From NCBI GenBank assembly GCA_937876355.1, contig CALFHN010000140.1, positions 1-36,071 of the forward strand: a DNA stretch of 36,071 nt, written 5' to 3'. Of the stretch, positions 9,287 to 16,843 are shown piece after piece. Below the pieces are notes generated by a model, which was not told the origin of the DNA, searched no databases, and worked only from the letters and a program-made list of their open reading frames with translations. The first letter of the stretch is position 1, and every line of letters begins with the position of its first letter. Origin of the DNA: an uncultured Bacteroidota bacterium (GTDB taxonomy: Bacteria; Bacteroidota; Rhodothermia; Rhodothermales; UBA10348). The position numbers and the translations under genes were made by a program.

Positions 9287-10279
9287 ATGGGCATCACAAT
9301 TAGGGATGTAGCAAAGCATGCTGGGGTTTCCATTTCGACCGTTTCACGAGTTTTGAACGATATTTGTCCGGTTGATATTGAAAAGCGGACTCGGGTTAAG
9401 AAGGCCGTAGAAGAATTGGGGTACACACCAAATCCGGCGGCTCGCAGTTTACTGTCCAATCACACTGGTGGGATCGGTATAATTCTTCCTTTTGTCAGTG
9501 GAGAATTCTTTTCGGAATTTCTGAATGGTGTTGACGAAATTGCCCAATCTGAAGGGGTATTTATCCTGATTTCTACGTCACATCACTCCGCATCGGAATT
9601 AAAGGCAGCACTCTCTGGAATGTATAAACGGGTGGATGGACTGCTTATCATGGCTCCCAATATGATTGCCGAGGACGTGATTAGACTCACAGCTAATTCG
9701 GTACCATTTGTGTTCGTAAACACAAAATTGAATACGGATAAAATTGATGGGATCACTTTTGATAATTATGGCGGAATGTATGCCATGACCATGCATTTGG
9801 TCTCAAAAGGACACCGGCGCATTGCTTTTGTTACTGGACCTAAAGAAGCTCATGACTCCGCTGAGCGTCTTCGAGGTCATAAGGCGGCGCTAAAAGATAC
9901 AGGATTACCCTACGACCAGGAATTGATAATTCCTGGATTGTACACCCAAAAATCAGGATACGATTCTGTTGCTTCTATTTTGGCTCTTGAAGAGAGACCG
10001 ACGGCAATTATGGCCTCCAACGATGACGCAGCAACAGGGGTGATGAGCGCACTTAGAGAGGCGGGCCTATCGGTGCCGTCTGAAATGGCGGTAACTGGAT
10101 TTGATGATGTGCCTAGTGCGCGATATTCCACGCCTTCATTATCGTCAGTGCACGTACCTATTCGTCATTTTGGAATGTCGGCGATTAGGCTTTTGATTTC
10201 CAGAATACGTGGTGTGCCTCACGAAATTCAGGATCGAATTCTCCCTGTTGAACTACGTATTAGGGAATCATCTAGCTAG
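9287..10279 (+). CDS. LacI/PurR-family transcriptional regulator of the glucan module
   Basis: The protein has 330 aa, full length for the family. The N-terminal helix-turn-helix (TIRDVAKHAGVSISTVSRVL, residues ~4-23) and the hinge (PNPAARSLLSNHTGGIG, ~52-68, with the minor-groove leucine of RSL) match PurR and GalR closely. A periplasmic-binding-protein-like effector domain follows (GIILPFVSGEFFSEFLNGVD ... AIMASNDDAATGVMSALREA ... VTGFDDVPSARYSTPSLSSV). It probably represses by binding TGAAAACCTTTTCA and is released by a sugar made from the glucan; effector and sign are inferred. It lies 39 nt upstream of the exported GH3 gene on the same strand, with one operator in its own promoter region and one at the GH3 start. 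Confidence 0.95.
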   Translation: MGITIRDVAKHAGVSISTVSRVLNDICPVDIEKRTRVKKAVEELGYTPNPAARSLLSNHTGGIGIILPFVSGEFFSEFLNGVDEIAQSEGVFILISTSHHSASELKAALSGMYKRVDGLLIMAPNMIAEDVIRLTANSVPFVFVNTKLNTDKIDGITFDNYGGMYAMTMHLVSKGHRRIAFVTGPKEAHDSAERLRGHKAALKDTGLPYDQELIIPGLYTQKSGYDSVASILALEERPTAIMASNDDAATGVMSALREAGLSVPSEMAVTGFDDVPSARYSTPSLSSVHVPIRHFGMSAIRLLISRIRGVPHEIQDRILPVELRIRESSS

Positions 10280-10318
10280 TTTTTAAATGCCAAGTCAATT
10301 TGGCTCGACCATACTATT

Positions 10319-12580
10319 ATGAAAACCTTTTCAATCGACATTTTTCGATCTATCAAAGCTAAATATTTTGGACACCCACTATTATTGTTTGTGTCGGCGA
10401 TGCTGCTTTTTGGAGCTGGCCGCGCCAATGGGCAGTTATCTGATACCTCTATTTCGGAATTGATTGGACAAATGTCCCTGGCTGAAAAAGTAGGCCAAAT
10501 GACCCAGCTTACTATCCAGCCGTTAAGCGCAGTTAAAGGCTTTCCGGGAAGCCCCTTTCAAGTAGATTCAAAATTGCTTAGAGAGGCCATTGTTAATCGA
10601 CACGTAGGCTCTCTCCTAAACGTGTATGACATGGCGCTAACCACGTCTGAATGGGAAAAATTGATTAACGAAATTCAAGACCTTGCCGTTAATGAAACTA
10701 GGCATGGGATTCCTGTTATTTATGGAATCGATGCCGTTCATGGAAATAATTATCATGTTGAGGCAACTCTGTTTCCACAAAGCATCGGTATGGCTGCGAC
10801 CTGGAATGAGGGACTGGTTGCGGAGGCTGGACGCGTCACTGCCCAAGAAACACGTTCCTTGGGAATCACTTGGAATTTTTCCCCGGTCTTGGATGTCGGT
10901 CGTCAGCCTCTTTGGTCTCGTTTCTTCGAGACCTTTGGAGAGGACGTGTATATGGCCACGGTTTTGGGTAGTGCTTCCATCGAGGCACAACAAAGCCCAA
11001 ACTCTGACGGATATGCGACTGTGGCTGCCACGGGGAAACATTTTTTGGGATACAGCTTGCCGCTATCGGGTAAGGACCGCACTCCAGCATGGATTCCAGA
11101 CCGGATGCTTCGCGAATACATTTTACCACCTTTTCAGAAAGCTATTGATCAGGGAGTTTTGACCATGATGGTGAATTCAGGTGAGATCAATGGCGAGCCT
11201 GTGCATGCAAGTCATCGAATACTTACTGAGCTATTGAAGGAAGAATTGGGTTTTGAAGGCATAATTGTAACGGATTGGGAGGATATCGCCAAGCTGTATT
11301 CCAGCCATCGTGTCGCTGACTCCTTTAAAGAGGCGGTGCGCCAAGTAGTAGATGCTGGAATTGATATGGCCATGGTACCCTACGATTATACTTTTACAGA
11401 CGTCCTTATTGAGCTTGTAGAAGAGGGTGTCATCTCTGAAAACCGGATAGATGAATCTGTCTTGCGGATTTTACGGGTAAAAAGTAAACTCGGATTGTTT
11501 GCGGATTCGAGGCCACGGAAGGCTGCCAACAAAGGGGCAAGTGGGCCATCAGTTTCTCTTCAGGCTGCACAGGAATCGATCACTCTTTTAAAGAATGAGA
11601 ACGGAGTTCTTCCTCTAACGGGCTCCGAATCGATTCTTTTTGGAGGTCCAGCGGCGGACTCTAAAACGTTTTTGCACGGATCTTGGACTTATACCTGGCA
11701 AGGTATGGAGCGCGAAACATATCCGGAGTCCATTCCGACTTTCAAACAAAAAATGGAAGATGGATTTTCAAACGTGGCTTACATGGCTTGGGATGAACAT
11801 CTGGATCCGGATAAAGTCCGAGCTCTTAGTAATAGAGCAGATGTCGTCGTTTTGGCTTTAGGAGAGGTGCCCTCAGTAGAAAAGCCGGGTGATATAGAAT
11901 CCCTTGAACTTGCTGCAGATCAGGTGGAATTAGCTCGAACGGTTGTGGAATCGGGTGCGCGGCTCGTTGTAGTCCTCTTCCAAAATAGACCTCGAATTAT
12001 TCGCCAGATTGAGCCTTTGGCTGCAGCTATTATCTTGGCTTATCAGCCTGGCCCAGCCGGCGCCCAAGCTGTGGTCGACGTACTTAATGGGACCGTAAAT
12101 CCAAGCGGCCATCTTCCGTTTACGTACCCCAGATACTCTGGATCTATCGTGCCCTACGACTATAAATGGTCCGAACAAGCAGATATTTTATTTGGCCAAG
12201 ATGCCATAAACCCACAATATCCGTTCGGTTGGGGACTGAGTTATACACGCTATGAATATTCAAATCTTCGCGTGAACGCAGGTGCATTTGCTAAAACGGG
12301 AAAACTGGAGGTATCTGTTGATGTTATGAACGCCGGAGATCGCGATGGAATGGACGTCATTCAGCTCTATACGCGAGATGAATATGCCAGTATTACACCG
12401 TCTAATCGTCGTTTACGTCGTTTTCGAAAAATAAACCTGGCAAAAGGAGAGGTGTCCACTCAAATTTTCGAATTGACTAAAGCTGACCTTTCCTTTATCG
12501 GAAAAGCGAACGTACCCGTATTTGAAGAAGGTGCATTTACGTTTATTATTGATGAGCAGTCAATCACAGTCGACCTCTAG
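10319..12580 (+). CDS. GH3 beta-glucosidase, exported (periplasmic)
   Basis: The protein has 753 aa. The N-terminal ~38 residues form a long signal peptide (basic start, hydrophobic LLLFVSAMLLFGAG, RANGQ cleavage region). The GH3 barrel contains GKHFLGYS (~239-246) and the nucleophile motif IIVTDWED with Asp319; the alpha/beta sandwich domain follows, and the C-terminal fibronectin-III-like domain carries DEYASITPSNRRLRRF. Such enzymes remove terminal glucose from beta-linked oligosaccharides. Given the GH16 and the sugar symporter, laminari-oligosaccharides are the likely substrate (inference). The ATG lies inside a LacI operator (10320-10333), and no Shine-Dalgarno is seen; a later start at Met28 would destroy the signal peptide, so 10319 is preferred. 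It is clearly paralogous to the cytosolic GH3 at 14497. Confidence 0.94.
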   Translation: MKTFSIDIFRSIKAKYFGHPLLLFVSAMLLFGAGRANGQLSDTSISELIGQMSLAEKVGQMTQLTIQPLSAVKGFPGSPFQVDSKLLREAIVNRHVGSLLNVYDMALTTSEWEKLINEIQDLAVNETRHGIPVIYGIDAVHGNNYHVEATLFPQSIGMAATWNEGLVAEAGRVTAQETRSLGITWNFSPVLDVGRQPLWSRFFETFGEDVYMATVLGSASIEAQQSPNSDGYATVAATGKHFLGYSLPLSGKDRTPAWIPDRMLREYILPPFQKAIDQGVLTMMVNSGEINGEPVHASHRILTELLKEELGFEGIIVTDWEDIAKLYSSHRVADSFKEAVRQVVDAGIDMAMVPYDYTFTDVLIELVEEGVISENRIDESVLRILRVKSKLGLFADSRPRKAANKGASGPSVSLQAAQESITLLKNENGVLPLTGSESILFGGPAADSKTFLHGSWTYTWQGMERETYPESIPTFKQKMEDGFSNVAYMAWDEHLDPDKVRALSNRADVVVLALGEVPSVEKPGDIESLELAADQVELARTVVESGARLVVVLFQNRPRIIRQIEPLAAAIILAYQPGPAGAQAVVDVLNGTVNPSGHLPFTYPRYSGSIVPYDYKWSEQADILFGQDAINPQYPFGWGLSYTRYEYSNLRVNAGAFAKTGKLEVSVDVMNAGDRDGMDVIQLYTRDEYASITPSNRRLRRFRKINLAKGEVSTQIFELTKADLSFIGKANVPVFEEGAFTFIIDEQSITVDL
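10320..10333 (+). promoter_or_regulatory. LacI-family operator site 2, overlapping the GH3 start codon
   Basis: An exact TGAAAACCTTTTCA copy whose first two bases are the TG of the GH3 ATG, so it also encodes codons 2-5. Bound repressor here would block RNA polymerase at, or just after, initiation. Confidence 0.8.
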
Positions 12581-12812
12581 AAATCGTTGTTTCTTGATTT
12601 GTTTGGGGGCTGTGTTTACTTCCTGCCTAGATAAAATTGCGCCTGCCGTGCCGCCTCCAAGCCACCACTTCACTGTTTTGCCATCTACTATAAGTGACGA
12701 ATTTAGATACGATTCTTTACCGGCAAGCGCCTGTTCAACCTTGGAAGTCCATTTCAATCGGGTTGAGACAGATACCGAAATGGTTGTGAAGGCTAGTACA
12801 AAAACTGAATAA
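12552..12812 (+). CDS. Small lipoprotein of unknown function
   Basis: This 86-aa reading frame starts at ATG 12552, overlapping the last 29 nt of the GH3 gene in another frame, which suggests translational coupling. An earlier ATG at 12522 exists but would place ten extra residues before the signal. The N-terminus is a plausible lipoprotein signal: basic residues (SRNR), hydrophobic CFLICLGAVF, then TSC (Cys25). The mature part begins LDKIAPAVPPP and has no recognised domain. It lies between the exported GH3 and the sugar symporter, 110 nt upstream of the latter. It could be an accessory or binding protein for the sugar system, but nothing in the sequence shows a function. Existence as a real gene is moderately supported by the signal and the overlap. 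Confidence 0.55.
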   Translation: MSSQSQSTSRNRCFLICLGAVFTSCLDKIAPAVPPPSHHFTVLPSTISDEFRYDSLPASACSTLEVHFNRVETDTEMVVKASTKTE

Positions 12813-12922
12813 GCAAATTGATTTTTATCACCTTACGTTTGAGCAATCATTTCGTGAATGGAAGTTCATGATTAGTCCAGCTTCCCCCGATAGTAAAAGC
12901 TCAAGCTGAGCGCTGAAAAACA

Positions 12923-14488
12923 ATGCAAACTTTTGATCTGGCTATTATTGATATCGTCGTGATGATCACGTATATCATTGCGATTATCGGTTTTGGGTTG
13001 TGGGTTTCCCGAAAAAACGACTCAGAGGAGGACTATTTTCTGGCGGGTAGGTCTTTGACATGGCCGGTAATTGGATTTTCTCTTTTTGCTTCAAATGTTT
13101 CTTCAAGTACGCTGATAGGTCTTGCTGGGGATGCCTATACGACAGGTATTGCGGTTTACAATTATGAGTGGTTTGCCGTCATTGTCTTGGTGTTTTTCAT
13201 CATCTTTTTCCTGCCTTTTTATCTAAAAACGAAGATTTACACCCTTCCAGAATTCCTGGAATTGCGTTTCGATCACCGATCCCGGTACTACATGTCGGGG
13301 GTTACGGTAGTAGGGAATATTTTGCTTGAGACAGCCGGAGCGCTTTATGCTGGAGCGTTAGTCGTAGTCTTAATTTTTCCCAATGTGCCCATGTGGCAGA
13401 TTACGACGGTTTTAGCATTGTTGGCAGGAGCGTATACCATCGCTGGAGGGTTGAAAGCAGTGGTGTACACAGATTCTATACAGGCGGTATTATTGCTCTT
13501 GGGATCAACTCTCATTGCTTGGTTTGCCTACCAGAAAGTCGGTTCGTGGGATGCGGTGCTCGCGGTTACAACACCGAGCGAACTGAGCCTTATTCAACCC
13601 TTAGATGACCCGGCGCTTCCTTGGCTTGGCTTGGTCGTTGGATTGCCTCTACTGGGCATTTATTTCTGGTGTTCAAACCAGTTCATGGTTCAACGCACGT
13701 TGGCTGCCAAGAACTTGGACGAAGGTAGATGGGGGTCTTTGTTCGCAGGCTTGTTAAAGCTACCCATCATTTTCATTATGGTGTTCCCGGGGATATTTGC
13801 TCGGGTTTTATACCCGAATCTCGAAAAGGGGGATATGGTGTTTCCGACGATGATCTTTGACCTATTACCAGATGGGATCAGAGGACTAATTCTTGTCGTG
13901 CTTATCGCCGCAATCATGTCAAGTCTCGATTCCACGCTAAATTCAGTTTCTACACTTGTGACCATGGATTGGGTCAAGAAATTTAAGCCGCACCTGAGTG
14001 GTAAAAAACTGGTTCTTGTGGGCCGTATTGCAACAGGTGTAGTGATGATTCTGGGAGCTATTTGGGCTCCTCAAATTGCAAAATTCCCTTCTCTTTGGCA
14101 GTATTTACAAGGAGTATTGGCCTATATCACACCTCCGATAGTGGCTTGTTTCATCCTTGGAGTGTTCTGGCGACGTAGTAATGGGACGGGGGCATTTGCC
14201 GGCCTCATTTTGGGCTTCATAATGGCAATTGTACTTCTCGTTGCACCAGTGGACCTGCACTTCCTCTATGTCGCCCCCATTTTGTTTGGGCTGTCTTGCA
14301 TCACGATCGTTATTGCGAGTTTGGCAACCAGTCCTCCGTCTCCGGAAAGTCAAAAATTGGTTTGGACCGTCTCGATGTATCATGACGAGACTAGGCATTT
14401 GAGACAGGTGAGATGGTTTAAAAACTATCGAATTCAGTCCGCGCTTTTGTTGGCTTTGACCGCCCTTGTTGTTTCAATGTTTATTTGA
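12923..14488 (+). CDS. Sodium/solute symporter (SSS family, SGLT-like sugar transporter)
   Basis: The protein has 521 aa with about 13-14 hydrophobic helices. SSS signatures include the first-helix region followed by DYFLAGRSLTWPVIGFSLFA, the SNVSSSTLIGLAG unwound helix, the conserved AGGLKAVVYTDSIQAVLLL segment, and the sodium-site helix AAIMSSLDSTLNSVSTLVTM. The overall pattern, including YTLPEFLELRFD, resembles the vSGLT-type sugar branch. It would carry glucose or short oligosaccharides across the inner membrane with sodium. It sits between the exported and the cytosolic GH3 genes (GH3 start 8 nt after its stop), so substrate and co-transcription are well suggested by context. A short stem-loop (GCTCA/TGAGC, 12899-12911) lies just before its start, which has no clear Shine-Dalgarno. 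Confidence 0.93.
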   Translation: MQTFDLAIIDIVVMITYIIAIIGFGLWVSRKNDSEEDYFLAGRSLTWPVIGFSLFASNVSSSTLIGLAGDAYTTGIAVYNYEWFAVIVLVFFIIFFLPFYLKTKIYTLPEFLELRFDHRSRYYMSGVTVVGNILLETAGALYAGALVVVLIFPNVPMWQITTVLALLAGAYTIAGGLKAVVYTDSIQAVLLLLGSTLIAWFAYQKVGSWDAVLAVTTPSELSLIQPLDDPALPWLGLVVGLPLLGIYFWCSNQFMVQRTLAAKNLDEGRWGSLFAGLLKLPIIFIMVFPGIFARVLYPNLEKGDMVFPTMIFDLLPDGIRGLILVVLIAAIMSSLDSTLNSVSTLVTMDWVKKFKPHLSGKKLVLVGRIATGVVMILGAIWAPQIAKFPSLWQYLQGVLAYITPPIVACFILGVFWRRSNGTGAFAGLILGFIMAIVLLVAPVDLHFLYVAPILFGLSCITIVIASLATSPPSPESQKLVWTVSMYHDETRHLRQVRWFKNYRIQSALLLALTALVVSMFI

Positions 14489-14496
14489 AGTAAGTC

Positions 14497-16698
14497 ATGT
14501 ATTTAGAAAGTAAAATTATCTCAGAAGATCCGATTGAAGAGTTGATGTCGAAGATGACATTGGCTGAAAAAATTGGTCAGATGACGCAGATCACGTTGGA
14601 AACCGTTTCGAAAAGGAAACATTCGACGTCTGAAAAACTAGAGCTTGATGATGAGGCATTAAGGACAGCCCTCCTTGAATTTCATGTAGGGTCGATTATC
14701 AATGTCTATTCCAATGCAATGTCCTTCGAAGATTGGAATTTTTTCATTTCGAAAATTCAAGACGTCGCATGTAAAGAGTCTCGACTTGGAATTCCTGTGA
14801 TTTATGGAATAGACGCAGTTCATGGTGCCAATTACATGCTTGGGGGGACCGTTTTCCCTCAAAACCTGAACTTAGCAGCAACTTGGAATCGGGAATTAGT
14901 TCGTGACATCGCCCGAGTTACGGCATGTGAATTGATTGAATCTGGTATTCATTGGAATTTTGCCCCGGTTTTGGACCTCGGGCGACATCCCATGTGGTCG
15001 CGGTTTTCTGAAACGTTCGGAGAGGATTCGTACCTAACTACGGAATTAGGTAGGGAAAATATTCTTGGTCAACAGAATTCAGGATATTCGGTAGCCGCCT
15101 GTGCAAAGCATTTTTTAGGATATGGTCAAGCCCACACCGGACGAGACCGAACACCCGTTCTATTGCCTGACCGTGTGGTCAGGGAATTGTATTTGCCACC
15201 TTTTTCCGAAGCTGTGAAGTCTGGAGTGGCAACGGTAATGGTCAATTCGGGCGAATTGAACGGCCGGCCGGTGCACGCTGACTATCGACTATTGACCAAC
15301 CTACTCCGAGACGAACTCGGTTTTGAAGGAGTGATTGTTTCGGACTGGGAAGATGTAGAAAAGCTTCATACCATTCACAGAGTAGCTGACTCGTCAAAAG
15401 ACGCCACGTTGCAAGCTGTTCGTGCCGGCTTAGATATGAGTATGACGCCGTTTACGTTTGAGTTTTCTAAGCTTCTAAAGGAATTGGTTGAGGAGGGTTT
15501 GATTAGCGAGAGGCGAATCGATGAATCTGTAAGGCGGATTCTAAACCTAAAAAGGAAACTGGGCTTGCTGCCACGGAATAAGGATGAGTTTCCTGAAACG
15601 ATCCAAGAAAAGTCGATCCACATTCCGTCCCAGGAAGAGCGCGTCGCCCTCAATTTGGAAAGCGCGCGTCAGTCTATGGTCTTATTGAAAAACCAGGACG
15701 ACTTACTGCCTTTGAAGCCTGGTTCAAAAATAGTTTTGGACGGTCCGGCATCGACATCTCTTCCGATGATTCATGGGTCGTGGACCTATACGTGGCAAGG
15801 AGCTGACGCTTCGGCTTATCCAGATGATATTTCAACTATTGCAACCGCTTTTGCAAGTAGATTTCGGCTTCAAGGGAAGGTGTCAGATATTGATCCCCTT
15901 GATCACGACGTTGATCCCATTGTCTTGTGTATTGGCGAAATTCCCTCCGTCGAAAAGCCAGGAGACGTGAATGATCTCGATATCGATAAAGCTCAACATG
16001 CTTTTGTTCATGACGCAATTCTAACGGGTCGACCCGTGATTCTTGTTCTATTTGCTGGCCGACCTCGATTACTGAAGGATTTATCTGACAAGGTTGCAGC
16101 CATAATATGGGCAGGACAACCAGGACCTTGTTCAGGAAGAGCCTTGGCCGACTTGCTCGATGGCTCATTCTCCCCAAGCGGACGGCTGCCGTTTACTTAT
16201 CCGAAGCATTCGGCGGTTTTTCACACCTACGATCACAAATGGGCGGACAAAGTGGGAGCAGATTACGGATTGGGCCAATCGTTTTCGATGGATGGTTTTG
16301 ATCCAGCTTGGGAATTTGGTTCCGGTCTTTCCTATACAAGAGTATCGTACGAAGCGTTAGATGTTCAAAATACGGTCTCTGGATTGGACGTATTTATTAC
16401 GATTCGGAATCATGGTAGCCATATCCAAAGGGAAAATTTACTTCTTTTTGTTTCTGACGAGTATGCATCGATAACACCCGCGGTCAAGAAATTAAGGCGA
16501 TTTGAATCGATCGTACTTGATGCAGGTACGGAGCGTATCGTTCAATTTGCCCTGCCTAGGGCAGATTTGATGTTTGTGGATGAGTTTGGCAAGTGGGTAT
16601 TTGAACCCGGCTCATTCAAGATATCGGTCGGCGATCTTTCAAAAATAATTTTTGTGGGGACACAAATCGGACTTGATCCCGATCAACCTTCTAGGTAA
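14497..16698 (+). CDS. GH3 beta-glucosidase, cytosolic form
   Basis: The protein has 733 aa and begins MYLESKIISEDPIEELMSK with no signal peptide, so it should stay in the cytoplasm. It aligns along its whole length with the exported GH3 at 10319: CAKHFLGYG (~202-210), nucleophile motif VIVSDWED with Asp283, GDVNDLDIDKAQ in the sandwich domain, and the FN3-like C-terminus with DEYASITPAVKKLRRF. It probably hydrolyses beta-linked disaccharides or oligomers delivered by the symporter encoded 8 nt upstream. The two GH3 genes look like an old duplication in which one copy gained or lost export. The next gene starts 145 nt downstream, behind two operators, so the operon may end or be re-initiated there. 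Confidence 0.94.
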   Translation: MYLESKIISEDPIEELMSKMTLAEKIGQMTQITLETVSKRKHSTSEKLELDDEALRTALLEFHVGSIINVYSNAMSFEDWNFFISKIQDVACKESRLGIPVIYGIDAVHGANYMLGGTVFPQNLNLAATWNRELVRDIARVTACELIESGIHWNFAPVLDLGRHPMWSRFSETFGEDSYLTTELGRENILGQQNSGYSVAACAKHFLGYGQAHTGRDRTPVLLPDRVVRELYLPPFSEAVKSGVATVMVNSGELNGRPVHADYRLLTNLLRDELGFEGVIVSDWEDVEKLHTIHRVADSSKDATLQAVRAGLDMSMTPFTFEFSKLLKELVEEGLISERRIDESVRRILNLKRKLGLLPRNKDEFPETIQEKSIHIPSQEERVALNLESARQSMVLLKNQDDLLPLKPGSKIVLDGPASTSLPMIHGSWTYTWQGADASAYPDDISTIATAFASRFRLQGKVSDIDPLDHDVDPIVLCIGEIPSVEKPGDVNDLDIDKAQHAFVHDAILTGRPVILVLFAGRPRLLKDLSDKVAAIIWAGQPGPCSGRALADLLDGSFSPSGRLPFTYPKHSAVFHTYDHKWADKVGADYGLGQSFSMDGFDPAWEFGSGLSYTRVSYEALDVQNTVSGLDVFITIRNHGSHIQRENLLLFVSDEYASITPAVKKLRRFESIVLDAGTERIVQFALPRADLMFVDEFGKWVFEPGSFKISVGDLSKIIFVGTQIGLDPDQPSR

Positions 16699-16715
16699 AT
16701 TCCTTGAAAGATTTA

Positions 16716-16729
16716 TGAAAACCTTTTCA
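16716..16729 (+). promoter_or_regulatory. LacI-family operator site 3
   Basis: Exact TGAAAACCTTTTCA copy, 17 nt after the cytosolic GH3 stop and 114 nt before the ATG of the T9SS-exported gene. It forms a pair with site 4, 46 bp apart start to start, which fits cooperative binding or looping. Confidence 0.8.
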
Positions 16730-16761
16730 CGAGTTCTTTTCTTTTCATATGTTGCTCTCGA

Positions 16762-16775
16762 TGAAAACCTTTTCA
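16762..16775 (+). promoter_or_regulatory. LacI-family operator site 4
   Basis: Exact TGAAAACCTTTTCA copy, 68 nt before the ATG of the T9SS-exported gene at 16844. Together with site 3 it marks a separate, LacI-controlled promoter for that gene and perhaps for the receptor downstream. Confidence 0.8.
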
Positions 16776-16843
16776 GGTCGGACTTATGGTCGCTGAAGAG
16801 TGTTTTGGTCCGATACCAATTACATAACTGTTCGGAGGCCCAA

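Noticed and set aside
16652-16843. Upstream extension of the T9SS-protein reading frame
   Set aside because: It overlaps the end of the GH3 gene and both operators, while ATG 16844 has GGAGG at the right distance and a clean signal peptide.
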